DNA from: Haloarchaeobius sp. HME9146
GTDB lineage: Archaea; Halobacteriota; Halobacteria; Halobacteriales; Natrialbaceae
Reading direction: 5' to 3'
DNA: 64,000 bases
Assembly (NCBI RefSeq): GCF_025399835.1
Contig: NZ_JAODVR010000001.1
Coordinates: 1,054,001-1,118,000, forward strand
Numbering within the stretch: position 1 is the stretch's first letter; each line of letters opens with the position of its first letter. A model generated the notes under the pieces. That model worked only from the letters and a program-made list of their open reading frames with translations. It made no database searches and was not told the origin of the DNA. This document shows, piece by piece, positions 50,341-60,156 of the stretch. A program made the position numbers and the translations under genes.

Positions 50341-50367
50341 GATTCGACTTTCGAATCCAAAGCGAAA
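50341..50367. promoter_or_regulatory. inverted repeats in the chaperone/regulator promoter, candidate copper operator
   Basis: Two overlapping symmetric elements are present. The first is gattcga-ctt-tcgaatc (50341-50357), a perfect 7-bp inverted repeat. The second is tttcga, then 8 bases, then cgaaa (50349-50367). The second has the same arms as a repeat upstream of copA (51061-51080). They lie 42-68 bases upstream of the regulator start and are shared by the divergent chaperone gene. Confidence 0.55.
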
Positions 50368-50408
50368 TCTGCCGAACACTCTTGACTCTGCGCCTCGTCT
50401 TGCGAACC

Positions 50409-50999
50409 ATGCGCGACCTCGACGATACCGACATGGAGATCCTGCAAGCGCTCGCGGCTGACGCCCGGCGGTCGTTCGCCGATATCGGCGAGCAGGTCGG
50501 GCTCTCCGGCCCCGCGGTCTCGGACCGGGTGAAACGACTGCAGGAGGTCGGAATCGTCCGCGGGTTCACCGTGGACGTGGACCGCTCGCAGCTACGCGAG
50601 GGAACGCCCGTGCTGGTTCACCTCGACCTCGATGCAGGGATGGCAGATGCGGTCAAGGCGGACCTCCGCGACTCGGAGCCGGTCGAACACCTGTTCACCG
50701 CCGCCGACGGTGACCTGACGTTCCACGCCCGGGTTCCGGATACGGCGGTCCACCGGTGGCTCGCGTCCGTGACGGACACCACGCTCATCCAGGACGTCTC
50801 GGTGGAACTGCTGTCGAACGTGGACTGGTCGCCGAGCGTCGGCGGCACCGAGTTCGCCCTCGAGTGCGCCGAGTGCGGCAACACCGTCACCAGCGAGGGC
50901 GTCTCGGCGCGGGTCGGCGAGTCGGTGTACAACTTCTGCTGTACGTCCTGTGAGGGTCGGTTCCGCGACCGGTTCGAGCGACTGGAGGAGGCCGCCTAA
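50409..50999 (+). CDS. Lrp/AsnC family regulator with C-terminal TRASH metal-sensing domain
   Basis: A 196-residue regulator. Residues 4-51 are an AsnC-type helix-turn-helix (SFADIGEQVGLSGPAVSDRVKRL), residues 52-140 a Lrp-like ligand domain, and residues 150-185 a TRASH domain with C153, C156, C177, C178 and C181 that can bind metal. The same layout is known from the Halobacterium regulator VNG1179C, which is needed for copper-dependent expression of the P-type ATPase gene. Copper sensing is therefore the likely role. It is transcribed towards copA, with 122 bases between them, and divergently from copZ. Confidence 0.93.
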   Translation: MRDLDDTDMEILQALAADARRSFADIGEQVGLSGPAVSDRVKRLQEVGIVRGFTVDVDRSQLREGTPVLVHLDLDAGMADAVKADLRDSEPVEHLFTAADGDLTFHARVPDTAVHRWLASVTDTTLIQDVSVELLSNVDWSPSVGGTEFALECAECGNTVTSEGVSARVGESVYNFCCTSCEGRFRDRFERLEEAA

Positions 51000-51060
51000 G
51001 ACGGGCTCGATACTGGCGCGAAACGCGACCTGTAGCTTCGAATTGAAGTTCGAGTGGTGG

Positions 51061-51080
51061 TTTCGACGCGGGTATCGAAA
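51061..51080. promoter_or_regulatory. inverted repeat upstream of copA, candidate copper operator
   Basis: The arms tttcga and tcgaaa are separated by 8 bases, a perfect 6-bp inverted repeat 42-61 bases before the copA ATG. A weaker symmetric element, cttcgaattgaag (51036-51048), lies just upstream. Matching arms occur in the chaperone/regulator promoter. Confidence 0.5.
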
Positions 51081-51121
51081 GCACAACCCGATTGAAAGAG
51101 GAACCCGTAGTCTCTACCAAG

Positions 51122-53692
51122 ATGCCAGAACGGACTATCCAACTCGAAATCTCCGGCATGTCCTGTGCCAACTGCTCGTCTACGGTGCAGGACGCCGTCT
51201 CGTCGCTCGACGGGGTAGGCGAGGCGTCGGTCAACTTCGCGACCGACGAGGGCAGCGTCACCTACGACTCCAGCGAGGTGAGTCTCGCCGAGGTCTTCGC
51301 CGCCATCCGCGACGCCGGTTACGAGCCGGTCTCGGAGACCACGACCATCGGTATCACCGACATGTCGTGTGCGAACTGCGCGGAGACCATCGATGACGCG
51401 CTGGAGCGGACTCCCGGAATCGTCCGGGCCGACGTGAACTTCGCCACCGACGAGGCCAGCATCGAGTACGTCCCCGGCGCGGTCTCGCGCCGAGACCTCT
51501 ACCAGGCCATCGAGGACGCGGGCTACACGCCGGTCCGCGACGAGGACGCCGACAGCGAAGACGAGGCGCGCGAGTCGGCGCGTGACGCCGAGATTCGCAA
51601 GCAGAAGCGGCTGACGCTCATCGGGGCCGCCTTCGCCGCGCCGCTGCTGTTCATGCTCCTGGAGCACTTCTTCTTCCCCGGCGTGCTCCCCGAGACGGTG
51701 CCGGGCACCGACCTCGTGATAGGCTGGGCCGCCTTCGCGCTCGCGACGCCGGTCCAGTACCTGCTCGGCAAGCCGTTCTACGTCAACTCCTACAAGGCGC
51801 TGGTGAAGAACCGGACCGCGAACATGGACGTGCTCATCGCGCTCGGGTCGTCGACGGCGTACTTCTACAGCCTCGGCGTGCTGGTGTTCGCGGTCGAGGG
51901 CGCGGGGCTGTACTTCGACACGGCCGCGCTCATCCTCGTGTTCATCACGCTCGGGAACTACCTCGAAGCCCGCTCGAAGGGGCAGGCCAGCGAGGCGCTT
52001 CGCTCCCTACTGGAGATGGAGGCCGACACCGCAACCATCGTCGACGAGGACGGGACCGAGCGCGAGGTCCCTCTGGAAGACGTGCAGGTCGGCGACCGCA
52101 TGAAGGTCCGCCCCGGCGAGAAGATTCCCACCGACGGCGTGGTCGTGGAGGGTGATTCCGCGGTCGACGAGTCGATGGTCACCGGCGAATCGGTGCCCGT
52201 CTCGAAAGAGGCCGGCGACGAGGTCGTCGGGTCGACCATCAACGAGAACGGCGTGCTCGTGGTCGAGGCCACGAAGGTCGGCGAGGACACGGCCATCCAG
52301 CAGATCGTCAAGACGGTCAAGGAGGCCCAGTCGCGCCAGCCCGAGATCCAGAACCTCGCGGACCGCATCTCGGCGTACTTCGTCCCCGCGGTCATCGCGA
52401 ACGCCCTGTTCTGGGGCGCGGTCTGGTACGTCGCCCCGACCGCCCTCACGGAGTTCGTGAACGCCCTGCCCCTGTGGAGCGTCATATTGGGTGGCCCGAC
52501 CGCCATCGGCACGCAGGAGTTCGCCATCATCGTGTTCGCCTCCGCCGTGCTCATCGCCTGTCCCTGTGCGCTCGGGCTGGCGACCCCCGCGGCAACCATG
52601 GTCGGGACGACCATCGGCGCACAGAACGGCGTCCTGTTCAAGGGCGGTGACATCCTCGAGCGCGTCAAGGACGTCGAGACGGTCGTCTTCGACAAGACCG
52701 GGACCCTGACCACCGGTGAGATGCGCCTGACCGACGTGGTCGTGGTAGACGACGCAAGAACTGATGGGGCGGGCACCACCACGACCGAGCCCGAGACCCT
52801 GGACCAGGACTTCGTCCTGCGGATGGCCGCCTCTGCCGAGCAGAACAGCGAACACCCGCTCGCCCGGGCCATCGTCGAGGGCGCGAGAGAGCGCGGCATC
52901 GACCTCGCTGACGCCGACGACTTCGAGAACGTCCCCGGGAAGGGCATCGTCGCCACGGTCGAGGGGAAGGAGGTTCGCGTCGGCAAGCGCGAACTGCTCG
53001 AATCGGCGGACATCGACACTGCCCCCGCCGAGGACGCGATGAACCGGCTGGAGAGCGAGGGGAAGACGGCGATGCTGGTCGCGGTCGAGGACCGCGTGGC
53101 CGGCGTCGTCGCCGACGCCGACACCGTGAAAGACACCGCGAAGGAAGCCGTCTCGGCCCTCCAGAAGCGCGGCGTCACGGTCCACATGATCACCGGTGAC
53201 AACGAGCGGACCGCCCGCGCGGTCGCCGAGGAGGTCGGTATCGACCCCGAGAACGTCAGTGCTGGCGTCCTCCCCGAGGACAAGGCCGACGCGGTCGACG
53301 CCATCCAGCAGGACGGCACGAAGGCCATGATGGTCGGGGACGGCGTGAACGACGCGCCCGCCCTCGCGACCGCCTTCGTCGGCACCGCCATCGGGTCCGG
53401 GACCGACGTGGCCATCGAGGCCGCCGACGTGACCCTGATGCGCGACGACCCGCTCGACGTGGTGAAGGCCATCCGCATCTCCGACGGCACGCTCCAGAAG
53501 ATTCAGCAGAACCTGTTCTGGGCGCTCGGCTACAACACCGCGATGATTCCGCTGGCCTCGCTGGGCCTGCTCCAGCCCGTGCTGGCTGCGGGCGCGATGG
53601 CGCTCTCGTCGGTGTCCGTGCTCGCGAACAGCCTGCTGTTCCGGCGGTACACGCCCGACCACGACTACGAGTTGTTGGGTTGGCTGCGCTGA
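51122..53692 (+). CDS. copA: copper-exporting P1B-type ATPase CopA with two N-terminal HMA domains
   Basis: An 856-residue Cu(I) pump. Two HMA copper domains come first (CANC at C15/C18 and C83/C86). The actuator TGES loop is at 354-357, the CPC metal-binding motif at 480-482, and the phosphorylated D524 lies in DKTGTLT; the ATP-binding SEHPLARAI and the [10 protein letters not shown] hinge follow. The CPC motif with flanking sequence marks it as a copper exporter. The ATG at 51122 begins directly before the first HMA domain; a frame start at 51092 would add ten residues. It is expected to be under the Lrp-TRASH regulator upstream. Confidence 0.97.
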   Translation: MPERTIQLEISGMSCANCSSTVQDAVSSLDGVGEASVNFATDEGSVTYDSSEVSLAEVFAAIRDAGYEPVSETTTIGITDMSCANCAETIDDALERTPGIVRADVNFATDEASIEYVPGAVSRRDLYQAIEDAGYTPVRDEDADSEDEARESARDAEIRKQKRLTLIGAAFAAPLLFMLLEHFFFPGVLPETVPGTDLVIGWAAFALATPVQYLLGKPFYVNSYKALVKNRTANMDVLIALGSSTAYFYSLGVLVFAVEGAGLYFDTAALILVFITLGNYLEARSKGQASEALRSLLEMEADTATIVDEDGTEREVPLEDVQVGDRMKVRPGEKIPTDGVVVEGDSAVDESMVTGESVPVSKEAGDEVVGSTINENGVLVVEATKVGEDTAIQQIVKTVKEAQSRQPEIQNLADRISAYFVPAVIANALFWGAVWYVAPTALTEFVNALPLWSVILGGPTAIGTQEFAIIVFASAVLIACPCALGLATPAATMVGTTIGAQNGVLFKGGDILERVKDVETVVFDKTGTLTTGEMRLTDVVVVDDARTDGAGTTTTEPETLDQDFVLRMAASAEQNSEHPLARAIVEGARERGIDLADADDFENVPGKGIVATVEGKEVRVGKRELLESADIDTAPAEDAMNRLESEGKTAMLVAVEDRVAGVVADADTVKDTAKEAVSALQKRGVTVHMITGDNERTARAVAEEVGIDPENVSAGVLPEDKADAVDAIQQDGTKAMMVGDGVNDAPALATAFVGTAIGSGTDVAIEAADVTLMRDDPLDVVKAIRISDGTLQKIQQNLFWALGYNTAMIPLASLGLLQPVLAAGAMALSSVSVLANSLLFRRYTPDHDYELLGWLR

Positions 53693-53727
53693 GGGCTGAG
53701 GCCGGGTTTGGAGACTATTCGGCAGAC

Positions 53728-53760
53728 ACAGACCTCTGAGTCTGTCAAAGAGGCCTCTTT
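53728..53760. terminator. double hairpin downstream of copA
   Basis: Two adjacent symmetric structures follow the copA stop by about 35 bases: acagac-ctctga-gtctgt (53728-53745) and the perfect 14-bp palindrome aaagaggcctcttt (53747-53760). They probably end the copA transcript and also mark the edge of the AT-rich segment. Confidence 0.5.
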
Positions 53761-53900
53761 CCAGCTGGCCAGTGTCAGCCCCGATTCGCGTCTTTAGCAC
53801 CGCCCCTGAGAAAGATCGCTGATTGGGGGTTCAACATAGCAGATCAGCACACAAACTCAACAGACCTGATAATAAAGCGGAGGAGGTCAAGATTGTGTCC

Positions 53901-54596
53901 TTACCGCTTCTCAAGGACGAAGGTCTCGGTCCGTGGTTCCTGAAGTTCAATCTCTCGCTCGTAGGTGCGATCCACGAAGTGTCCATCATCGGCTGGTGGA
54001 CTAACCTGTACCAGGACATCCCCTACTAACTCGGTTCCTGGATGGTCTGCGTCTGCATACTGCAGTAACCCTGAACTGTTGGTGGTGTGGGTTCCCGAAC
54101 CCCAGCCCCCGCCGAATCGACGCTGTACGACTCGAACTCTGGCATCTTCGATGGGCGAGCCTGCTTCATCGGTTGCAAGCACCTGAAGCAAGTATGCTTC
54201 TGGCAGCTGGAACGTTCCCAGGTTCACTGGGCGATTTGAAACATCGACACAACATTGGAGGTAGTAAATATCTGGAGAACCATCCTGTTTTGGAGACGGA
54301 ATACGTCTCGCATTGGGGGTCATCTGATAGTATCCAACAGCCACGTTTCTGGGTTGATTGAGTTCCAGATCGAATACACCTCCGTCGTTGGTTTCGATAT
54401 AGTTCACTCGAAGATTGCGTCCTGCAACTCCAACAAAATCCCTTCTCGCTGGCTTCTTGTTCGTTTTCTGTACTCTCCCATGAATCTGTAGATTAGCTGC
54501 TCGGCTACTTGCAGCGGTTCCTGCAATTCCGGCCAACCCCACTCCTGCCGTGATGCCGGCCCGCTTCAAGAACCGACGCCGGTTGATATCGTTCAT
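53901..54596 (-). CDS. Tat-exported protein in an AT-rich island, unknown function
   Basis: A 231-residue exported protein. The Tat signal has RRRFLKRAG at residues 6-14 and a hydrophobic run to about residue 30. The mature part is beta-rich and Pro/Gly-containing, with LQIHGRVQKTNKKPARRDFVGVAGRN, resembling a carboxypeptidase-regulatory or Ig-like fold, then a ResS-like VRVVQRRFGGGWGSGTHTTNSSG segment. I cannot name it. Its AT content and codon use differ strongly from the window average, which points to recent transfer. Flanking intergenic DNA is also AT-rich on both sides. Confidence 0.72.
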   Translation of the reverse strand: MNDINRRRFLKRAGITAGVGLAGIAGTAASSRAANLQIHGRVQKTNKKPARRDFVGVAGRNLRVNYIETNDGGVFDLELNQPRNVAVGYYQMTPNARRIPSPKQDGSPDIYYLQCCVDVSNRPVNLGTFQLPEAYLLQVLATDEAGSPIEDARVRVVQRRFGGGWGSGTHTTNSSGLLQYADADHPGTELVGDVLVQVSPPADDGHFVDRTYEREIELQEPRTETFVLEKR

Positions 54597-55010
54597 TTCG
54601 TACCTCCAATATCAACTTCGAATTACTACCACTTCTATAATTATGAATTTTGGCTTATATGTGGGGGATAGAATCGTGTACTTGGACACGGTCTCGATTC
54701 AAATAAAAACACACAAGTTGGAAATTCTATACATACGTCCCAAACTCCTAATGTGTCTACAATAGAACAAACTTGTTAGGATTAGATAACCGTCTCCTCC
54801 TTGGCTGATGGTGGGCTCAATTCACGCCCTGTATTCAGCACGGTACTGTGAAGCTTAAATCAGGTTCCAGGAGCAGGGGCGTTTCATTCGTACTCTCAGG
54901 CTGTCGGCGCACTCACCACTCGAAGTAGAAGTTACCGAGCGTCGTTCGCTGCACACATCCTCTCCGTTCAGCAGGACGTTCGTCTCATCATCCGCTGGCT
55001 TCGACGGGAC
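54597..55010. other. 414-base AT-rich gap upstream of the exported protein
   Basis: This DNA is much richer in A+T than the window and contains several TATA-like stretches (such as attatgaat and tttggctta around 54640-54660) that could serve the gene at 54596. A small inverted repeat aacaa-ac-ttgtt lies near 54768. The part towards 55010 returns to normal composition. I see no convincing gene, integrase or insertion-sequence end. Confidence 0.45.
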
Positions 55011-56186
55011 CTACGATTCCAACTCCCTCGCTAACCGCTGCAACCGCTCGATTCTGTCCTGCGTCGACGGATGCGTCCGGAACGGAAAGCTGCGCCCGTC
55101 CGGGTCCAGCGTCGGCACGATGTCCAGCGCCGCGTACGCCTCCGACCACTCCCGGGGGTCTTCCTGTGGAATCCCGTGTTCGTCGTCCAGCCGGGACAGC
55201 GCGCTCGCGAGCGCAGCCGGGTTCCCGGTCAACTCGGCCGCCCCGGCGTCGGCGGCCCACTCTCGACCTCTGGAGAGGAACGCGACGCCGAACTCGCCGT
55301 ACCGGAGCGCCATCCGCACGAACAGGTTGAACACCACGTCGCCGGGGTCGTTCGGGTTCTCGTCGATGTACAGCCCCTCGGCGTACACAATCGGCGCGAG
55401 CGCGGTCGCCATCACCCGGCTGTCGCCGTTCGCGAGGTGGCTGACCTCGTGAGCCAGCACAGCTTCGAGTTCGTCGTCGGGAAGCAGGTCGAGCAGGCCC
55501 TGGGAGACGACGAGGAGGGCCGACGAACCGGACCCGACGGTGAACGCTTCGGGCCTGCCGCGGGGCGTGACCTGCACGGACGGTGCGGGGACGTTCCCCT
55601 GCCGGGCGAGTCTGGCGACCATCCCGGGGAGTCGCTCGTCCACCTCGTCGGCCGGGACCGCGTCCGAGATGGAGCGTTCCTGCAGTGACTGAACCGTCCC
55701 GCGGACACCGAGAACGAAGCCGTAGATGCCGAGCAGGAAGCCGATGGCGAGCACGCCGATTCCCAGGTAGAACGGGCTGAGAACCGAGAGGACGGCGAGC
55801 GTGATGGCCGCAGCGCTCTCGATGAGGAGGGAGTACAGCGCCCCCAGAACGACGACGACGATGGCCGCCTGGGGAACGTCCGAGGGCGGGAGGAGGTAGT
55901 CGTTTGTGGTGTGATGGGCGACACGCTCCCAGCCAACGTAGACGACGAAGAGAACGGCGAACGCGGCGACGGCCACGATGCCCGGATGGATGTCGAGTAC
56001 GGTCGAGAGCCGCGGGGCGTCGAGCGCGAACGTCGCCACCTTCGAGGGAATCCAGCCCACCACACCGAGCAGGAGCGCCGACCCGAGCACGCCGGTCACC
56101 AGCGCCACCCAGACCGACAGCGAGGCGACTATCGCCGTGGCGACGACCATCCGAACGACCAGAGAGAGGCGCAGCCGCAGGTCCAT
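55011..56186 (-). CDS. M48 family membrane metalloprotease
   Basis: A 391-residue zinc protease of the HtpX/M48 type. The N-terminal half has four or five membrane helices. The zinc motif HEVSHLANGD is at 246-255 (first His at 246), and a downstream Glu-containing AADAGAAELTGNPAALASAL segment (about 300-320) supplies the third zinc ligand. Such proteins degrade damaged membrane proteins. The start is the ATG at 56186, at the edge of the normal GC region beside the AT-rich island. Confidence 0.92.
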   Translation of the reverse strand: MDLRLRLSLVVRMVVATAIVASLSVWVALVTGVLGSALLLGVVGWIPSKVATFALDAPRLSTVLDIHPGIVAVAAFAVLFVVYVGWERVAHHTTNDYLLPPSDVPQAAIVVVVLGALYSLLIESAAAITLAVLSVLSPFYLGIGVLAIGFLLGIYGFVLGVRGTVQSLQERSISDAVPADEVDERLPGMVARLARQGNVPAPSVQVTPRGRPEAFTVGSGSSALLVVSQGLLDLLPDDELEAVLAHEVSHLANGDSRVMATALAPIVYAEGLYIDENPNDPGDVVFNLFVRMALRYGEFGVAFLSRGREWAADAGAAELTGNPAALASALSRLDDEHGIPQEDPREWSEAYAALDIVPTLDPDGRSFPFRTHPSTQDRIERLQRLARELES

Positions 56187-56339
56187 ACGAACATCTCAGA
56201 ACAGCAGAGTTTCAACGTTCCGGCTGTCCCGTGATGGTCGGGGTCGGAGATATCGTCGCCGACTGGTCCGGCTGGAGTGAGCGCGTGGCTATCCTGTGGC
56301 AGGCCGGGGTTTTTCTCCGCTCGAAGCCTTAGAGAACAC

Positions 56340-56858
56340 ATGATTCTCTCCCCGATACAGGTATCCGGTCTCCTCCTGCAGGTACAGGGCAACGGCGTCA
56401 ACGTCGACGTGAACCCCGCCTTCGGCCTCGTCGGGAGCGCCATCAGTGCGTTCCTGACGACGCTGCTCGTCGGGGCCATCCTCGTCGCGCTGGCCCCGAA
56501 GTACACCGAGAAGATGATGGACCGGGTCCGCGCCGAACCCATCGGCTCGGCCATCTACGGCATCGTTCTGCTGGTGCTCCTGCTGCTCGTGATGCTCATC
56601 CTCGTCATCACCATCATCGGCATCCTGTTCGCCATCCCGCTCGGCATCGTGGTGTTCGTGGCCTGGGCGATCGGCGCGGCCATCGCCTACCTGGCCATCG
56701 CGGAACGACTCGTCGGGCTCGAGGACGGCTGGCTGAAGCCCCTGCTGGTCGGTGCAGCCATCAACGGCGGGCTCGCGCTGACTGGCATCGGCGGCATCGT
56801 CTCGTTCTGTATCGGTGCGGCCGGCTTCGGCGCGGTCCTGCGGAACTGGCTCAGCTGA
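56340..56858 (+). CDS. multi-helix membrane protein of unknown function
   Basis: A 172-residue protein with about four hydrophobic segments (about 23-40, 64-90, 92-115 and 135-165) and a polar loop KYTEKMMDRVRAEP (about 45-58). Such small haloarchaeal membrane proteins resemble parts of bactofilin or DUF-type families, but I cannot assign one. The start is the ATG at 56340; upstream extension to 56277 is not supported. It overlaps the convergent sugar-dehydrogenase gene by 8 bases at their 3' ends. Confidence 0.65.
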   Translation: MILSPIQVSGLLLQVQGNGVNVDVNPAFGLVGSAISAFLTTLLVGAILVALAPKYTEKMMDRVRAEPIGSAIYGIVLLVLLLLVMLILVITIIGILFAIPLGIVVFVAWAIGAAIAYLAIAERLVGLEDGWLKPLLVGAAINGGLALTGIGGIVSFCIGAAGFGAVLRNWLS

Positions 56859-57945
56859 GCGCCACGTCGACCACTCGTTCTTCGTCAGCTGCCTCGTAGA
56901 TCGCTTCGACGAGTTCCATGTCGCGGACGCCCTCGGCCGCGCCGGCGATGGGTTCCTCGCCCCGGAGCACGCACTGGGCGAAGTAGTCGAACTGCGGCGG
57001 GAGCTGGTCGACCGCGCCGAGTTCGACCGTCTCGGTCATCCCGTCGCGTTCCAGCGTCACGGTCTGCTCGTTCCCTTCCACGAACACCGGGTCGAGTGTG
57101 ATGCGGCCCTCGGTCCCCGTGATGCGAAGCTGGTGACCCTCGTAGGCGTTGAAGCTGGCGTTGCACTGGGCCTGCACGCCGTTCTCGAAGGCGAACTGGA
57201 ACGAGACGTGTTCGTCCACGTCGGCGAATGCAGCATCTGGGCTCGCGGTCATCGCCGCGACGCTGACCGGCTCCGAGTCGAGAACGAACCGCGTCGTGTT
57301 GAGCGGGTAGAGCCCGATGTCGGTGAGGGCGCCGCCGCCCGAGAGGCCCTTGTCGAGTCGCCAGCTCTCGTCCGGCTGGCTCGGGTCGTCGAGCATCCGG
57401 AACGAGAAGGACCCGTGGATGTGGACTGGGTCGCCGATGAACCCCGAGTCGACCAGCTCGCGGGCCCGCCGGACCGCCGGCCCGAACTGCATCCGGTAGG
57501 CGACCATGAACGGGATGCCGGCCTCGTCGACCGTCTTCGCGATGCGTTCCGCGCCGTCTCGCGTCGCCGCCATCGCCTTCTCACACAGCACCGCCTTCCC
57601 GAGCCTGGCGGCGGTCTCGACGTACGGTTCGTGGAGGGCGTGGGGGGTCACGACGTACACCGCGTCGTAGTCTTCGGCGGCGACACCGTCGTGGTACTCG
57701 TCGTAGGTGATGGCACGGGCCATGTCGAACTCGTCGGCGACCGATTCGGCCTTCTCGGGTGAACTGCTCACTGCCACGGTCGTCTCGCAGTTCGTGGCGG
57801 CGGCGAACGCCGGGAGGGCGTACTCCCGGGCGAAGCCGCCGAGGCCGACGACCGCGAACTCGACGGGACCGTCCTCGACGGGTTTGCGCCAGTCTTCGCG
57901 ATGCCACTCGTCGAATCGACCGCTTGAAACGGGGTCCCCTGTCAT
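56851..57945 (-). CDS. gfo6: Gfo/Idh/MocA family oxidoreductase, D-xylose dehydrogenase Gfo6-like
   Basis: A 364-residue NAD(P)-dependent sugar oxidoreductase. The Rossmann fold starts FAVVGLGGFAREYALPAF (about residues 30-47). The catalytic-loop landmark is CEKAMAATRDGAERI (about 121-135), with the EKA motif in place of the common EKP, and a GGGALTDIGLYPLN stretch lies near 207-220. Haloarchaeal relatives oxidise D-xylose in the xylose pathway. I infer that substrate from resemblance, and glucose or fructose oxidation cannot be excluded. The frame is open to 58017, but the ATG at 57945 is preferred. Confidence 0.83.
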   Translation of the reverse strand: MTGDPVSSGRFDEWHREDWRKPVEDGPVEFAVVGLGGFAREYALPAFAAATNCETTVAVSSSPEKAESVADEFDMARAITYDEYHDGVAAEDYDAVYVVTPHALHEPYVETAARLGKAVLCEKAMAATRDGAERIAKTVDEAGIPFMVAYRMQFGPAVRRARELVDSGFIGDPVHIHGSFSFRMLDDPSQPDESWRLDKGLSGGGALTDIGLYPLNTTRFVLDSEPVSVAAMTASPDAAFADVDEHVSFQFAFENGVQAQCNASFNAYEGHQLRITGTEGRITLDPVFVEGNEQTVTLERDGMTETVELGAVDQLPPQFDYFAQCVLRGEEPIAGAAEGVRDMELVEAIYEAADEERVVDVALS

Positions 57946-58013
57946 CGTTCTCGCGTGCAGGCACGTCGGAGCCGTGAAGGATAGTTCTGCTCCCTGCGGA
58001 AATCGGGGACTGG

Positions 58014-59936
58014 TCACACCGCGGACTCTTCGCCGCCGTCACCACCTTCTCCATCGGACAGCAACCGCCGCACCAGCCTCTCGGCGTCGCCCTCGAACTC
58101 GCCGGCTTGCACGCTCCACAAGGTCGCGTACAGCCCACCCTCGGCCACGAGTTCGTCGTGGGTACCACGCTCGACGATACGGCCGTCCTCGACCACCAGA
58201 ATCTGGTCGGCGTTGCGAACGGTCGAGAGCCGGTGGGCGATGACGAACGTGGTCCGGTCCGCGGTGAGCCGGGTCAGGGCGCGCTGGATGTACAGTTCGG
58301 TCTCGGTATCGACGGCAGAGGTGGCCTCGTCCAGCACCAGAATCGCGGGGTCCTGCAGCATCGCCCGCGCGAGGGACAGTCGCTGGCGCTGCCCACCGGA
58401 GAGCTTCACGCCGCGCTCGCCGATGCGGGTGTCGTAGCCCTCCGGCAGATCAAGCACGAACTCGTGCGCCTCGGCGGCCTGTGCGGCGGCGCGAATCTCC
58501 TCCTCGGTCGCGTCGAAGCTCCCGTAGGCGATGTTCTCGGTCACACTCCCGTCGAACAGGAACACGTCCTGGCTGACGTAGCCGACGTGGTCGCGCAGGC
58601 TGTCGAACGAGAGGTCGCGCACGTCGTGGCCGTCCACCCGGATCGCGCCGGAATTCACGTCGTAAAGCCGGAGCAGGAGCTTCGCGGCGGTCGATTTACC
58701 TGCACCTGTCGGGCCGACGAAGGCGACGGTGTCGCCCGGTTCAGCAGTAAAAGTTACGTCGTGCAGAACCTGCTCGCCGTCGACGTAGCCGAAGTCGACG
58801 TGGTCGTACTCGACCCGGCCCGTGACGGTGTCGAGGGTAGTGGGTCCCTCGGACTCGGCGACGGTGACCGGGAGGTCCTTCAGCCCGAAGATGCGTTCGC
58901 CGGAGGCCCGGGCGTTCTCGTAGGAGTTGACGATGCGGCCCATGCCGGCGAGGGGGTCGACGAACCGCTGGGTCATGAACAGGAACGTGACGAACTCGCC
59001 GACGTAGAGGGTCCCCGAGAACCCCGGCGGCGGCCCGGCGACGAGCCAGTAGCCGCCGAGCAGGAACGTCGCGGCGAAGGCGACGCCCGCCAGCAGGTCC
59101 ATCCCCGGCTGGTAGAGATACTCGAGACGAGCCACCGCCCAAGTTCGCTCGTAGATGTCCCACGATGCGTCGGTGACGCGGCCGTCCTCGTACTCGCCGG
59201 TGTTGCTCGTCTTGATGACCTCCATCCCGCTGAGGTTGTTTTCTAACCTCGTATTCAGGTCGCCGAAGCTGGAACGCAGCGACCGGTAGAGCGGCCGAAT
59301 CGTCCGCATGAACCAGACAGTGAATGTGAGCAGTAGGGGTACCCCGACCAGCGTGACGAGGGCCAGTTGCCAGTTGAGGTAGAACAGCAGGGCCGCAATG
59401 CCGAACACGGTCACGACGAGCTGGATGGCTCCCGAGACGGTGCCGTTCAGGAACTGCTTGAGGTTCCGCACGTCGTTGTTGAGGACGGACATCACCTGTC
59501 CGGTCTGCTTGTCGTCGAAGAAGGCCATGTCGAGCCGTTGCATCGCCCGGTAGGTGTCGGTCCGCAGGGCGTGTTGCACCCGGTTCGAGAACAGCGAGAG
59601 GCTGACGCCCTGGGTCCAGCCGAAGACGACGCTGCCGACGAAGGCACCGACGATGAGCGCGACCGAGAGCCAGAGCTGGTCGAGCGTCGTCGTCGGCAAC
59701 AGGTCGGCGGGGACCAGTGGGAGCCGGAACGGCGTGTTGTCGTTGAACACCGAGTCGATGGCGATACCGAGCACCAGCGGCGGCACCAGGCCCACCAGGC
59801 GGGCGAACAGGCTCGTCACCAGCCCGAGGACGAACAGGTGCATGTCGTCGCGGCCGTAGGTCCGAAAGAGCCGGAGCATCGGGTCCGGGGCGTCCGCGTC
59901 GGGTTCGAAGGGGAGCGTCTCTCTGGCCGGTCTCAT
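58014..59936 (-). CDS. ABC transporter, fused permease and ATP-binding protein
   Basis: A 640-residue half-transporter of the multidrug/lipid exporter type. The N-terminal membrane domain (about 25-340) has six helices. The ATPase domain follows, with Walker A GPTGAGKST (408-416), the signature LSGGQ (about 511) and Walker B ILVLDEATS shortly after. It probably works as a homodimer and exports a hydrophobic or lipid compound. The start is the ATG at 59936, with ggagg four bases before it. The upstream gap holds an inverted repeat that may bind a regulator. Its 3' end is 68 bases from the sugar-dehydrogenase start. Confidence 0.93.
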   Translation of the reverse strand: MRPARETLPFEPDADAPDPMLRLFRTYGRDDMHLFVLGLVTSLFARLVGLVPPLVLGIAIDSVFNDNTPFRLPLVPADLLPTTTLDQLWLSVALIVGAFVGSVVFGWTQGVSLSLFSNRVQHALRTDTYRAMQRLDMAFFDDKQTGQVMSVLNNDVRNLKQFLNGTVSGAIQLVVTVFGIAALLFYLNWQLALVTLVGVPLLLTFTVWFMRTIRPLYRSLRSSFGDLNTRLENNLSGMEVIKTSNTGEYEDGRVTDASWDIYERTWAVARLEYLYQPGMDLLAGVAFAATFLLGGYWLVAGPPPGFSGTLYVGEFVTFLFMTQRFVDPLAGMGRIVNSYENARASGERIFGLKDLPVTVAESEGPTTLDTVTGRVEYDHVDFGYVDGEQVLHDVTFTAEPGDTVAFVGPTGAGKSTAAKLLLRLYDVNSGAIRVDGHDVRDLSFDSLRDHVGYVSQDVFLFDGSVTENIAYGSFDATEEEIRAAAQAAEAHEFVLDLPEGYDTRIGERGVKLSGGQRQRLSLARAMLQDPAILVLDEATSAVDTETELYIQRALTRLTADRTTFVIAHRLSTVRNADQILVVEDGRIVERGTHDELVAEGGLYATLWSVQAGEFEGDAERLVRRLLSDGEGGDGGEESAV

Positions 59937-60072
59937 CGGGCCTCCGTCGGTGGCGGGGGTCGGCGCTCCCCGGTCGTGGTTCGACCGCGCCGAGAACCGA
60001 GTCCCGCGGCTGTGATGTGTCGTGTCGCCATGGCAGGTGGTGAAAGACGGCGTCCGCTGGCCGGAGCCGTCA

Positions 60073-60087
60073 CTAACCCTACGTTAG
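60073..60087. promoter_or_regulatory. inverted repeat upstream of the ABC transporter
   Basis: The sequence ctaac-cctac-gttag is a 5-bp inverted repeat with a 5-base centre, extended on one side to gttaggtt. It lies about 140 bases before the ABC transporter ATG in a 220-base gap. Its shape is like a TetR-type operator, but no regulator gene is adjacent. Confidence 0.3.
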
Positions 60088-60156
60088 GTTCCGACAGGAT
60101 ATAGCGAGAGCGGTACCCGGGGGCTCACCCACCCGAGCAGGCGGGAGACCGACGAA

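Noticed and set aside
54820-54890. Possible insertion-sequence end near the ctgtattcagcacggtactg sequence
   Set aside because: No matching inverted end, no transposase fragment and no target duplication could be found nearby.
59937-60156. Possible regulator gene next to the ABC transporter inverted repeat
   Set aside because: No coding frame with an HTH domain is present in this gap.
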